This document shows, in pieces, positions 51,514-60,010 of a stretch of DNA of 64,000 nt (positions are counted from its first letter, which is position 1; each line of letters begins with the position of its first letter). The position numbers were made by a program, and so were the translations under genes. This stretch comes from Anaerolineae bacterium (GTDB taxonomy: Bacteria > Chloroflexota > Anaerolineae > DRVO01), in assembly GCA_013178015.1 (NCBI GenBank), contig JABLXR010000015.1:1-64000 (forward strand), written 5' to 3'. The notes under the pieces were generated by a model. It had not been told where the DNA came from and did not search any database. It saw only the letters and a list, made by a program, of their open reading frames with translations.

Positions 51514-52313
51514 CCGCCTGGTACGAAGAGAGCTTCGGAAGCGAATACCTACGACTGTACGCCCATCGGGACTTGGCCGAGGCCTGCGCCAACATCCGGG
51601 CTATCGAAGCCCTTCTCTCCCCGCCCAAGGACGAGCCCCTGCTCGACCTCTGCTGCGGTGCGGGCCGCTACCTGGTGGCGCTTTGGAGGGCCGGCTTCCG
51701 GCGCTTGGTCGGCCTTGACCTCTCCGAGGATCTGCTCCAGGTGGCGGCCAAGGAGCTCCGGCGGGCGGGGGTCCCTCAGGTGTGCCTTGTCTCCGGGGAG
51801 GCTGTCGGGGATGATGCTCCGGACGCCGAGCGTGTGCTGCTGGTGCGGGAGGACATGCGCCGCATCCCCTACCGCGACATCTTCGCCACCGTCATCTCCA
51901 TCTTCACCTCCTTCGGTTACTTCGAGACGGACGAGGATAACCGGGCCGTCCTGGTGGCGGTGCAGCGGGCCCTGCGCCCCGAGGGCACCTTCCTCCTGGA
52001 TTATCTGAACCGCGACCACGTGATCACCCACCTGGTGCCCGAGGACGAGCGGCTCCTCCCCGACTGCCGCGTCCACAACCACCGGTGGATCACTGACGAC
52101 GGACTGCGAGTGGAGAAGCTGGTCACGATGACGCCAGAGCGTGGGGAGCCCCGCCAGTTCCGGGAGTCGGTGCGCATGTACTCCCAGCGGGAGATGCGGG
52201 AGATGCTGATCTCGGCCGGCTTCGCCGCCGTAAGGGCGTATGGGTCCCTGGCCGGCGAGCCCTATGGGCCCGATTCGCCCCGGCTGGTCCTGGTCGCCCA
52301 GGCTCGGAGTTGA
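51510..52313 (+). CDS. Class I SAM-dependent methyltransferase in thiol operon
   Basis: A 267-residue methyltransferase. Motif I is [15 protein letters not shown] and the acidic motif II is [31 protein letters not shown] is the post-motif substrate region and [14 protein letters not shown] motif IV/V. The GTG start overlaps the hydrolase stop (GTGA) and bshC begins 14 bases after its end. Tight linkage suggests it acts on bacillithiol or a bacillithiol intermediate. N-methylated bacillithiol made by a SAM methyltransferase is known from Chlorobi. This assignment is inference. Confidence 0.8.
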   Translation: MTAWYEESFGSEYLRLYAHRDLAEACANIRAIEALLSPPKDEPLLDLCCGAGRYLVALWRAGFRRLVGLDLSEDLLQVAAKELRRAGVPQVCLVSGEAVGDDAPDAERVLLVREDMRRIPYRDIFATVISIFTSFGYFETDEDNRAVLVAVQRALRPEGTFLLDYLNRDHVITHLVPEDERLLPDCRVHNHRWITDDGLRVEKLVTMTPERGEPRQFRESVRMYSQREMREMLISAGFAAVRAYGSLAGEPYGPDSPRLVLVAQARS

Positions 52314-52326
52314 GGGGAGCGAGAGC

Positions 52327-53943
52327 ATGGCCCGGAGCCAGACGAAGGTAGAGCTTCCCTGTTCGATCGAGTACGTTCCCGAGCGCGACCTGCCAGCGTC
52401 GGCGGGCAACCAGCTCTACCTCGACTACATCGCCGGCGCCCCGTCGGCACGTCGGTTCTATGGTCACGGTCCTCTGGACTTCACCGCCGCCCTCGCCGAG
52501 CGCCAGGCTGTCCCCTACCCGCGCGCCCGCCTGGCCCACCTTTTGGAGGCCTACAACGCCGGGCTAGGTGCGGCACCCGAGGCCCTGGCCGGGGCGCGCG
52601 ACCTGGCAGATAGCGACACGTACTGCGTCATCGGGGGCTCTCAGGTCGGCTTCCTCGGCGGGCCGGTCTACACCACCTACAAGATCGTGGCCATCATCCG
52701 CCTGGCGCGCCGCCTGGAGGAGAAGTTGGGCGTGCGCGTGGTGCCAGCGTTCTGGCTGGCCAGCGAGGACCACGACTTCCAGGAAGTGAACCACGTCTAC
52801 TACCTCCAGCCCGACGGGGAAGTGGGCCGGGTGCGCTTCACCTGGAACGAGCAGGGCAAACCGATCTCCGCCCTCCCCCTGACTCCCGAGGCGCAGCGCG
52901 CCGCCAACCAGTACTTCGCTGCCCTTGAGCCAGGGCCACACCGGGATGAGACGCGAGCGCTCTTCGCCCCCCGGCCGGGCGAGACTTACACCTCCTGGCA
53001 TGGCCGCGTATGGGCCGACCTCTTCTCGCCCCAAGGGCTGGTGTTGGTGCAGCCCGAAGTGCTCCGGCCGCTGGCGGGCGACTTCTTCGGCCGGGCTCTT
53101 CAGCAGGCGGAGGCCATCGCGACGGCGCTGGCCCAGGTGGCGGGAGAGCTGCGGCAGTATGGCTACCAGCCTCAACTCACTTCGGCCGATGCCGGACGGC
53201 TCTACCTGATAGATGAAAGGGGCCGCCGCCTGCGCGTGGACGATGCGCCCACTCACGTGGAGCGAGCTCGCCGCCAGCCCGAGCACTACTCCACCGACGC
53301 CGCCCTGCGACCCGTGTTCGCCGACGCCGTCCTGCCGGTGCTGGCGGACGTCCTTGGGGCAGGAGAGATCGCCTATCAAGGGATGCTCCAGCCGCTGCAC
53401 GGGTTGTTCGACGTCCCCCAGCCGGTGCTTTTCCCCCGCCCTCACTATACGGTGGTAGGCCCCGAGGAGAGCCAGGCACTAGAGCGCTACGGTGTCACCG
53501 CCAGAGACATCCTTACGGCCCAGCTAGACCCAGCCGGGATCTTCCGTCGCGCGGCAGCCGATCACGACAGGGCCGAGTTCTATCGGGCCCGATCGGAGGT
53601 GAGGAAGGCGCTGGAGCCTCTGCGGGAGCGGGTGGAGCGCATTGACCCCAGCCTGGGTCGCACCTGGGAGGGCACCCTGGCGAAGGCGCTGCGAGCCGTG
53701 GACAAGCTGGAGGAGCGGGCCCAGCGAGCCCAGTTGAGCCAGTCCGGTAGAAGCAGGCAGGGGTTGCACGCCCTGCGCAACGCCCTCCTACCCCGCGGCC
53801 GGCTCCAGGAGCGCATGCTACCTCTGCCTCACTTCCTGAACCGGCACGGCCGTCCCTTCCTCCAGCTCCTCTTCGACGCCGGCCAGCTCTGCCGGTTCGA
53901 TCACTCCATTCTCACCTTGGAGGAGGCTGATGCCCGGGGTTGA
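52327..53943 (+). CDS. bshC: Bacillithiol biosynthesis cysteine-adding enzyme BshC
   Basis: A 538-residue ligase-like protein thought to add cysteine to GlcN-malate, the last step of bacillithiol synthesis. Diagnostic blocks are VIGGSQVGFLGGPVYTTYKI near residue 102 and PAFWLASEDHDFQEVNH near 141. LLPRGRLQERMLPLPHFLNR lies near the C-terminus, and the length matches BshC. The ATG follows GGGGAGCGAG. It overlaps bshB by 14 bases. Confidence 0.92.
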   Translation: MARSQTKVELPCSIEYVPERDLPASAGNQLYLDYIAGAPSARRFYGHGPLDFTAALAERQAVPYPRARLAHLLEAYNAGLGAAPEALAGARDLADSDTYCVIGGSQVGFLGGPVYTTYKIVAIIRLARRLEEKLGVRVVPAFWLASEDHDFQEVNHVYYLQPDGEVGRVRFTWNEQGKPISALPLTPEAQRAANQYFAALEPGPHRDETRALFAPRPGETYTSWHGRVWADLFSPQGLVLVQPEVLRPLAGDFFGRALQQAEAIATALAQVAGELRQYGYQPQLTSADAGRLYLIDERGRRLRVDDAPTHVERARRQPEHYSTDAALRPVFADAVLPVLADVLGAGEIAYQGMLQPLHGLFDVPQPVLFPRPHYTVVGPEESQALERYGVTARDILTAQLDPAGIFRRAAADHDRAEFYRARSEVRKALEPLRERVERIDPSLGRTWEGTLAKALRAVDKLEERAQRAQLSQSGRSRQGLHALRNALLPRGRLQERMLPLPHFLNRHGRPFLQLLFDAGQLCRFDHSILTLEEADARG

Positions 53944-54646
53944 CCTGATGGCCTTCGGGGCTCATCCAGACGATATCGAGATCTGCTGCGGCGGCACTCT
54001 CATCAAGCTGGCCCAGGCGGGCCACTCCGTGGTCATGGTGGACATGGTCCGCGGCGAGATGGGCACGCGAGGAACGGCCGAGACGCGCCTGGCCGAGGCA
54101 GAGGCCGCCCGCCGAATCATCGGCGCGGTGGCCAGAGAGAACTTGGCCCTCGAGGACGGGTTCCTCCAGCCCAGCAAGGAGGCCAAGCGCCGCGTGGCCG
54201 AGGTAGTCCGACGATACCGGCCCAGCATGGTCCTCGTCCCTTACTACCAGGGACGTCACCCCGATCACTACCACGCCAGCGATATCGCCTACGAGGGCGT
54301 GTTCCTCGCCGGGCTGGCCCGCTTCGAGACCGGGCAGGAGGCCTATCGCCCCTCCAGGCTCCTCTACTACATGACCCGACAGGGTTTCGAACCCACTTTT
54401 GTGGTGGACATCAGCGCTCAGTTCGAGCGCAAGATGGAGGCCATCTACGCCTATGCTACCCAATTCCGCCCGGACGTCGGCGACTGGGGCCAGACCCGTC
54501 TCACTGCGCCCGGGTTTCGGACCTCGCTCGAGCACTGGATGGGCTACTATGGCTCCTTGATCGGCACCGCCTACGGTGAGGGCTTCCTCGTACGGGGCAT
54601 CTTGGCAGTAGAGAGCCCCCTGGATCTCACCTTCGCCTCGTTCTGA
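53930..54646 (+). CDS. bshB: GlcNAc-malate deacetylase BshB
   Basis: A 238-residue PIG-L-family zinc deacetylase that converts GlcNAc-malate to GlcN-malate. AFGAHPDDIEICCGGTL carries the AHPDD zinc motif and GRHPDHYHAS the third ligand. MVRGEMGTRGTAETRLAEA is typical of BshB1. The ATG lies inside the end of bshC, with TTGGAGGAG just upstream. Confidence 0.92.
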   Translation: MPGVDLMAFGAHPDDIEICCGGTLIKLAQAGHSVVMVDMVRGEMGTRGTAETRLAEAEAARRIIGAVARENLALEDGFLQPSKEAKRRVAEVVRRYRPSMVLVPYYQGRHPDHYHASDIAYEGVFLAGLARFETGQEAYRPSRLLYYMTRQGFEPTFVVDISAQFERKMEAIYAYATQFRPDVGDWGQTRLTAPGFRTSLEHWMGYYGSLIGTAYGEGFLVRGILAVESPLDLTFASF

Positions 54647-54716
54647 GGGCCGGAGCCAACCCGACCACGTAGCGCGCCCGGCTAGCCGCCTTACCCACCG
54701 AAGCAAGGGAGGAAGT

Positions 54717-55850
54717 ATGCACATCGGGATAACCTGCTATCCCACCCACGGAGGCAGCGGCGTCGTCGCCACTGAGCTGGGCAAGTACTTGGCAGAGCGC
54801 GGCCACGAAGTCGCGTTCATCAGCTACTCAATGCCGCTGCGCCTTACCACGCTTCCGCCTCGGGTCAGCTTCCACGAAGTGGAGATAGTGGAATACCCTC
54901 TGCTCCAGAACTTCCCCTACAGCCTCGCGCTGGCGGCCAAGATGGTGGACGTAGCCCGGACCCGCAAACTGCAGATACTGCACGTTCACTACGCCATACC
55001 CTTTGCCGCCGCGGCCCAATTGGCGCGACGCGCTGCCCCCGATCTCAACCTGAGAGTGGTGACCACACTCCACGGTACCGACGTCACTCTGGTGGGCAAC
55101 AACCCCTCCTTCCGTCCCATTACTGCCTCCATCATAGACAACTCCGACGCCGTGACCGCCGTCTCCCACTTCTTGCGCGAAGAGACCTACCGCCAGTTCA
55201 AGGTGGAGAAGGAAATCCAGGTCATCTACAACTTCGTTGACCCGGAGCGCCACCAGCCACCCTCCCCCGCCTGCATCCCTACGTGCGACCGTGCCCGCCA
55301 GGTGACCCTGATGCACATCTCCAATTTCCGCCCCGTGAAGCGCGTCGCCGATGTGATCCAGATCTTTGCTCGGGTGGCCGCTCGCCTGGATGCCAGGCTG
55401 ATCCTCATCGGCGACGGGCCCGAGGCAGGGATGGCCCTGGAGCTGGCGCGGAGCCTGGGGGTGGGCGATCAGGTGGTGTTCGTGGGCGTGGTGGACGAGG
55501 TGGCGCCTCTCCTCTCGGTGGCGGATCTGTTCCTCCTGCCCAGCGAGACGGAGAGCTTCGGGCTGGTGGCCCTGGAAGCCATGGCCAGCGGCGTTCCCGT
55601 GGTCGCCAGCGACGTGGGTGGATTGCCTGAGGTAGTCGAGCATGGGGTCTCCGGGTACCTTGCCCCGGTGGGCGACGTGGACAAGATGGCCGAGTACGCC
55701 ATCGACATCCTGTCCGACCGGGAGCGGCGGGCCAGATTCTGTCAGGCGGCTCGAGCCCAGGCACGCCGGTTCGACTACCGAGACATCGTTCCCCAGTACG
55801 AGGCCGTGTACGAGAGGGTCCTGGCCGAGGAGACGGTGTCACACGGCTGA
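54717..55850 (+). CDS. bshA: Bacillithiol glycosyltransferase BshA
   Basis: A 377-residue GT4 glycosyltransferase that joins UDP-GlcNAc to L-malate. The N-terminus [20 protein letters not shown] is the BshA signature, with [16 protein letters not shown] following. [13 protein letters not shown] and the EX7E block [18 protein letters not shown] complete the fold. GGAGG precedes the ATG. It sits 70 bases after bshB, on the same strand and probably in the same transcript. Confidence 0.93.
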   Translation: MHIGITCYPTHGGSGVVATELGKYLAERGHEVAFISYSMPLRLTTLPPRVSFHEVEIVEYPLLQNFPYSLALAAKMVDVARTRKLQILHVHYAIPFAAAAQLARRAAPDLNLRVVTTLHGTDVTLVGNNPSFRPITASIIDNSDAVTAVSHFLREETYRQFKVEKEIQVIYNFVDPERHQPPSPACIPTCDRARQVTLMHISNFRPVKRVADVIQIFARVAARLDARLILIGDGPEAGMALELARSLGVGDQVVFVGVVDEVAPLLSVADLFLLPSETESFGLVALEAMASGVPVVASDVGGLPEVVEHGVSGYLAPVGDVDKMAEYAIDILSDRERRARFCQAARAQARRFDYRDIVPQYEAVYERVLAEETVSHG

Positions 55851-55965
55851 GCCCGTCGCGTGGACACGCACGGATCCCGCCCCTGCACAGATACAGGGTC
55901 GGCAAAAGGATGGCGGGTGGCTTCGGGCTAGCGCGACTCTGGGCAATCCTTAGCCTCTCTCGGTT

Positions 55966-55994
55966 TTGACCCCGCTGGAGCGCAAGGGTAGGAT
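55966..55994 (+). promoter_or_regulatory. Promoter of phosphoglycerate dehydrogenase-like gene
   Basis: TTGACC (55966-55971), 17 bases, TAGGAT (55989-55994). Confidence 0.65.
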
Positions 55995-56001
55995 GATAGC
56001 A

Positions 56002-56026
56002 GCGCGGACGGCCTGGCCGTCCGCGC
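56002..56026 (+). promoter_or_regulatory. Strong hairpin at the start of the transcript
   Basis: GCGCGGACGG (56002-56011) and CCGTCCGCGC (56017-56026) form a perfect 10-bp stem with a 5-base loop, right at the predicted transcript start. There is no T run, so mRNA stabilisation is more likely than termination. Confidence 0.5.
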
Positions 56027-56062
56027 CTTCGCGAGCGATTGCACCTCGAGGGGAGGGTGACT

Positions 56063-57082
56063 ATGCCCGGCGGCACTGGACGGTTCAGAGTAGTGGCTCA
56101 GGCCATGGACTGGGGCGGCCCGGAGGCAGAGAACGAAGCCCTGGCTGGCCTGGATGTGGACTTCGAGGTGAGGGACTTCGGCAACGACGAGGACGCGGTC
56201 ATCCAGGCAGCTCGCGGCGCCCATGGCCTTATCCTCGGCTCCGGCTGGGCCACGCGCCGCGTCATCCACGCCCTGGCTCCGGACCTCAAGGTCATCTCTC
56301 GTTACGGTGTAGGCTACGACCGGGTGGATCTGCAGGCAGCCACCGACCACGGGGTCGTCGTGGCCAACGTGCGAACTGGCGGCGTCTTCAACCAAGAAAT
56401 GTCCAACCACGCCATACTCCTGCTGCTCGCCTGTGCCAAGAAGCTCATGCCGCTCAACCGGATCGGGCACACCGCCAACTGGAGGGAGCGTACCCGCTAT
56501 ACCCGCCCCATGGTGCAGATCTACGATCAGGTGCTGGGCATCATCGGCCTGGGCGACATCGGCGCCATGACCGCCAGGAAGGCCCGTGCCTTTGACCTCA
56601 CCGTCCTCGCCTACGACCCCTTCGCCACTCCGGAGAAGGCCGCCGAGTGTGGCGCCGAGTTGGTGGACCTGGACCAGCTGCTGCGCCAGTCCGACTTCGT
56701 GTCCATCCACTGCCCCCTCACCCCCGAGACGGAGAACCTGATCGGAGAGCGTGAGTTTGGCCTTATGAAGCCCACTGCCTACCTGATCAACACCGCCCGT
56801 GGGCCCATCGTAAACGAGCCTGCTCTCATCAGGGCGCTCCAGGAAGGTCGCATTGCCGGGGCCGGGCTGGACGTCCTGGAGAAGGAGCCTCCGGACCCGG
56901 ACAACCCCCTGCTCGGAATGGAGAACGTCATCATCACCCCTCACTGTGCTGGCATCTCCGACCGGGGCACTTTCAACGTGAAGAAGAAGGCGGCCGAGAA
57001 CGTCGCCCGAGTGCTGACCGGCCGGTGGCCGGAATCGGTGGTCAATCCCGATGTGAAGCAGGTGCTGGGCCTGCAGCCGTAG
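56063..57082 (+). CDS. D-3-phosphoglycerate dehydrogenase-like oxidoreductase
   Basis: A 339-residue D-isomer-specific 2-hydroxyacid dehydrogenase without an ACT domain. LGIIGLGDIGAM is the NAD motif. Catalytic residues lie in INTARGPIVNEP (Arg), LDVLEKEPPD (Glu) and VIITPHCAGIS (His). Serine biosynthesis is possible, but many short forms act on other hydroxyacids. The ATG at 56063 has GGGAGGG; an upstream in-frame start is less likely. Confidence 0.85.
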   Translation: MPGGTGRFRVVAQAMDWGGPEAENEALAGLDVDFEVRDFGNDEDAVIQAARGAHGLILGSGWATRRVIHALAPDLKVISRYGVGYDRVDLQAATDHGVVVANVRTGGVFNQEMSNHAILLLLACAKKLMPLNRIGHTANWRERTRYTRPMVQIYDQVLGIIGLGDIGAMTARKARAFDLTVLAYDPFATPEKAAECGAELVDLDQLLRQSDFVSIHCPLTPETENLIGEREFGLMKPTAYLINTARGPIVNEPALIRALQEGRIAGAGLDVLEKEPPDPDNPLLGMENVIITPHCAGISDRGTFNVKKKAAENVARVLTGRWPESVVNPDVKQVLGLQP

Positions 57083-57185
57083 AGGCACCCTTGTCCCAGG
57101 GGCGACCCCGGGTGCCGCCCCCGGGCCTGTGGCCGCAATGCGAACCCTCTAGAGTATCTAGCCTGCCAGACAGGAGCCAACCGCC

Positions 57186-57725
57186 ATGCCCAGACCGGTG
57201 GTGATACACGATTACGACCCTTCCTGGCCCGCCATGTTCGAGCGCGAGAGGGCCCGAATCCAGGAGGCCCTGGCCGGACGAGGGGCCGTGGTTGAGCACG
57301 TGGGCAGCACCGCCGTGCCCGGGCTGGGAGCCAAACCCATCATCGACATCCTCATCGGGGTCGCGAACCTGCAGGAGGCGGATGGGTGCGTCCCTTGCCT
57401 GGTGGCGCTGGGCTACACCTACTTCCCGGAGCACGAGGCCGAGATTCCCGATCGCCGCTATCTGGATAGGCAGGGCGAGGACGGCTCGTATCATGTGCAC
57501 ATGGTGGAGATCGGCGGGGATTTCTGGGAGCGTCACCTGCTTTTCCGGGACTACCTGCGCGCCCATCCCGAGGTAGCCGCGGAGTACGACCGGCTCAAGC
57601 GCGACCTGGCACAGCGGTACGGCACCGACCGCGAGGGCTACACCAACGCCAAGACCGATTTCGTCCGCGCCATCGAGGAGCGAGCCCGCCGCGACCGCCC
57701 GCGGGGATGTAGCCCCGCCCCCTGA
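57186..57725 (+). CDS. GrpB family protein (UPF0157)
   Basis: A 179-residue protein of the nucleotidyltransferase-like GrpB family. IHDYDPSWPAMFERERARI, VEHVGSTAVPGLGAKPIIDI and YHVHMVEIGGDFWERHLLFR are the three diagnostic blocks. Biochemical role is unproven; the fold suggests nucleotidyl transfer. AGGAG lies 10 bases before the ATG. Its stop codon is the first triplet of the tandem repeat that follows, so the last residues may have been altered by the repeat's arrival. Confidence 0.87.
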   Translation: MPRPVVIHDYDPSWPAMFERERARIQEALAGRGAVVEHVGSTAVPGLGAKPIIDILIGVANLQEADGCVPCLVALGYTYFPEHEAEIPDRRYLDRQGEDGSYHVHMVEIGGDFWERHLLFRDYLRAHPEVAAEYDRLKRDLAQRYGTDREGYTNAKTDFVRAIEERARRDRPRGCSPAP

Positions 57726-58051
57726 GGAGTCCGCGCCCCCAGGCGCGCTACGCACTTCGGGGCCTGGCGCGCGTGGGCGCGCGCACTCCTCAGAGAAGGG
57801 TATGTCCGAGGAAGGGTCGAAGCCTATCCGCGCCACTCCCTCCGTGTCTTTCCTACCCCTCCCTGGTCTCCTCTTGAGGAGTCCGCGCCCCCAGGCGCGC
57901 TACGCACTTCGGGGCCTGGCGCGCGTGGGCGCGCGCACTCCTCAGAGAAGGGTATGTCCGAGGAAGGGTCGAAGCCTATCCGCGCCACTCCCTCCGCGTC
58001 TTTCCTACCCCTCCCTGGTCTCCTCTTGAGGAGTCCGCGCCCCCAGGCGCG
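57723..58051. repeat. 152-bp tandem repeat, two full copies plus part of a third
   Basis: Copies begin at 57723, 57875 and 58027 with TGAGGAGTCCGCGCC. The first two differ by one base (TCCGTGTC versus TCCGCGTC). Each copy opens with a palindromic block of about 70 bases built from two inverted family A-like halves, GAGGAGTCCGCGC and GCGCGCGCACTCCTC. The third copy stops after about 25 bases. Confidence 0.88.
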
Positions 58052-58102
58052 GGGCGCCTTCTGAGGCATGGCGCATCGGCTGGCGCTCTGGGTTCACTAT
58101 GG

Positions 58103-58108
58103 TATACT
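58103..58108 (+). promoter_or_regulatory. Extended -10 promoter of small zinc protein gene
   Basis: TGGTATACT gives an extended -10, 55 bases before the ATG. The -35 is poor. Confidence 0.45.
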
Positions 58109-58162
58109 GCATCGGTAAGGAATTCGGAGGGTACGCGGAAGTCTAGGCAGGGAGACAAACAC

Positions 58163-58432
58163 ATGAATCTAGCCAAGGGTTGCCCGGGCTCGCTGCACTT
58201 GCGGGAGCCGCGCCCGGAGTACGTCGAATGCCCCAACTGCCAGGCCGAAGTCGAGATCTGGACCGACGAGCCCCTGGCCCGGTGCGAGTCCTGCGGCTTC
58301 TGGCTCACCCACGAGGTGGGCGCCTCGTGCATAGACTGGTGTGCCAAGGCGGCCGAGTGCGTCGGGCTCGACCTCTACGAGCGCCTGAAGCAGCGCCGGC
58401 CCCCCGAGACAGGCCAGAACCAGGCCGACTGA
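58163..58432 (+). CDS. Small Cys-rich protein, putative zinc ribbon
   Basis: An 89-residue cytoplasmic protein with eight cysteines. CPNC (about residues 23-26) and CESCG (about 41-45) form a zinc ribbon, and ASCIDWCAKAAECVG follows near residue 60. The last block has CxxxC spacing that could hold a second metal or cluster. GGGAG precedes the ATG. Function is unknown, and it has no clear partner: the next gene is convergent. Confidence 0.75.
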   Translation: MNLAKGCPGSLHLREPRPEYVECPNCQAEVEIWTDEPLARCESCGFWLTHEVGASCIDWCAKAAECVGLDLYERLKQRRPPETGQNQAD

Positions 58433-58514
58433 GGGTCCCCCATCGGGGACACGCCGCTTAGGCGTGAGCCGAAAGAGGATCACACCTGCCGAGCCCAGTT
58501 CTCCAGAAGCAGAC

Positions 58515-58970
58515 CTAGTCGACCCTGTCTGCTCGACCGGCCGAGGTCTGCTGCCGTTGGTGTATCTCGCCCAGGAAGTCCTGCGCCCCCTCGAGGCTGA
58601 TGGCCAGATTGGCAAAGCGCACCGGTCGGCCCAGAAGCCGGGCCTCGATCGGTCGTGAGAGGGCCATCTCCACCACACCCTGGCTGCTAGCTACCAGAGC
58701 CAACCCCTCGGCCTGGCGCACGCACACCCCGAAGTGGCACATCCGCCTCCCGGTGCCAGCTCGAGCCAGGGATATCCCGGACACAGGGATGCGGGCCCGG
58801 AAGTACCGCCCCACCCGCACATCCACCTCGTCGCCCTCTAGCCGGGCATAGGCGTTCTCTCGCCGTACCCCTAAAAGGGCTAGAGAGAGGCGCCAACCAC
58901 GCGCCACCATCATCGGGTAGACTCGACCTGAGCGCTTACCGCCGGCGTCGTCAGATGCGCTACCGTCCAT
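58515..58970 (-). CDS. Hypothetical protein
   Basis: A frame of 151 residues. The central part (ARLEGDEVDVRVGRYFRARI, then ISLARAGTGRRMCHFGVCVR) reads like a compact beta-rich domain and LVASSQGVVEMALSRPIEA follows. I do not recognise the family. Composition and codon use are like its neighbours, so I take it as real. The exact start is uncertain, as several in-frame Met and Val codons occur in the first 25 residues. Confidence 0.6.
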   Translation of the reverse strand: MDGSASDDAGGKRSGRVYPMMVARGWRLSLALLGVRRENAYARLEGDEVDVRVGRYFRARIPVSGISLARAGTGRRMCHFGVCVRQAEGLALVASSQGVVEMALSRPIEARLLGRPVRFANLAISLEGAQDFLGEIHQRQQTSAGRADRVD

Positions 58971-59010
58971 GATCTCCAGTTTTCGACTGTCCTCTGATCC
59001 GCCGCCCCAC

Positions 59011-59937
59011 CTAGACCCGCACCTTCAATGCCTTCGGTATCACCCGCAGGGTAGCCGGCACAGTGCCGACCAGCTCACCGTCGGCCTGTATCAGGATGTG
59101 GTCCTCGCTCTCCACCTTGAGCTCTCGCGCACGACGGATCTCTATCTGTCGAAATACAGTATGCCACCCAAAGTACACTGTCGGCAAGCGCGCCAGCAGA
59201 CCCAGCCGGGAAAGCGCGTGCAGTATCACTACGTCGAATAGACCATCGCTCATGTCGGCCTGAGGGGCCACCTTCATCCCCCCGGCGAAGTAGCGGCCGT
59301 TGCAGGCAAAGAATGAGGTAAACAGCCCCTCCATTCGGTCGCCATCCAGAGTGGCGCGCACCCGCTTGTTGTCATAATGCATGATGGACTGCACCACTTC
59401 GAGGAGGTAGGGCACTGTGCCGCCGATGCGCCTACCAGTCACCCGGCTGCGAAGCAGCCCCTCTACTACCTCACCGTCGAAGCCCAGGCCGGCCGCGTTG
59501 AGGAAGAGGCGGCGCTCCGTACGTCCGTCGCGCTCCATGAGGATCTCGCCCACGTCTATGGTCCTCGTGGTTTCTCTCTCGGTGAGAGCCGAGATCGTGC
59601 GCCGCACGTCCCCCAAGCCCAGCGTCCGCACTAGGTCGCAGCCAGTACCGCGCGAGACGATCGCCAGTTGCGTCGCGGGCACTAGCCCGTTCCCGTTGCA
59701 CAGGCCGTTCACCACTTCGTTGACAGTGCCATCCCCGCCGACAGCCACCACTATCTGACAGCCCTGATGCACCGCCTCGAGCGCCAACTGCGTGGCGTGC
59801 CCGGGCGCCTCGGTAAAGACGTCCCGAAAGCGCAACCCCCGGGCCAATAGATGCGACCGCAGGTCAGGCCACTCGTGCCCCACAGCACCCCCCGCCGCTG
59901 TGGGGTTGACTATCACGCTGATCTCCCCTTTGCCCAT
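59011..59937 (-). CDS. Diacylglycerol kinase-family lipid kinase
   Basis: A 308-residue soluble kinase of the YegS/DgkB type. ISVIVNPTAAGG is the first strand, VVAVGGDGTVNEVVNGL the nucleotide motif and AIVSRGTGCDLVRTLG the conserved Gly-Thr-Gly block. ADGELV near the end is the last motif. It probably phosphorylates diacylglycerol or a related lipid at the membrane surface. I chose the ATG at 59937 (GKGEISVIVNP); a GTG at 59952 is also in frame. It lies 73 bases after degV on the same strand. Confidence 0.9.
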   Translation of the reverse strand: MGKGEISVIVNPTAAGGAVGHEWPDLRSHLLARGLRFRDVFTEAPGHATQLALEAVHQGCQIVVAVGGDGTVNEVVNGLCNGNGLVPATQLAIVSRGTGCDLVRTLGLGDVRRTISALTERETTRTIDVGEILMERDGRTERRLFLNAAGLGFDGEVVEGLLRSRVTGRRIGGTVPYLLEVVQSIMHYDNKRVRATLDGDRMEGLFTSFFACNGRYFAGGMKVAPQADMSDGLFDVVILHALSRLGLLARLPTVYFGWHTVFRQIEIRRARELKVESEDHILIQADGELVGTVPATLRVIPKALKVRV

Positions 59938-60010
59938 GGCCCCTGTCCGCACTACGGTGTGTCGTTGCTTACAACCCGGCTCCCTCGACCGGGTTGCGCG
60001 ATCAGCGTGG

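Noticed and set aside
46395-57875. Link between the two 152-base spacings
   Set aside because: The duplicated sequences are different, so equal spacing is most simply coincidence.
57723-58051. Direct repeats considered as a CRISPR array
   Set aside because: The units are contiguous 152-bp copies with no unique spacers, and no cas genes lie nearby.
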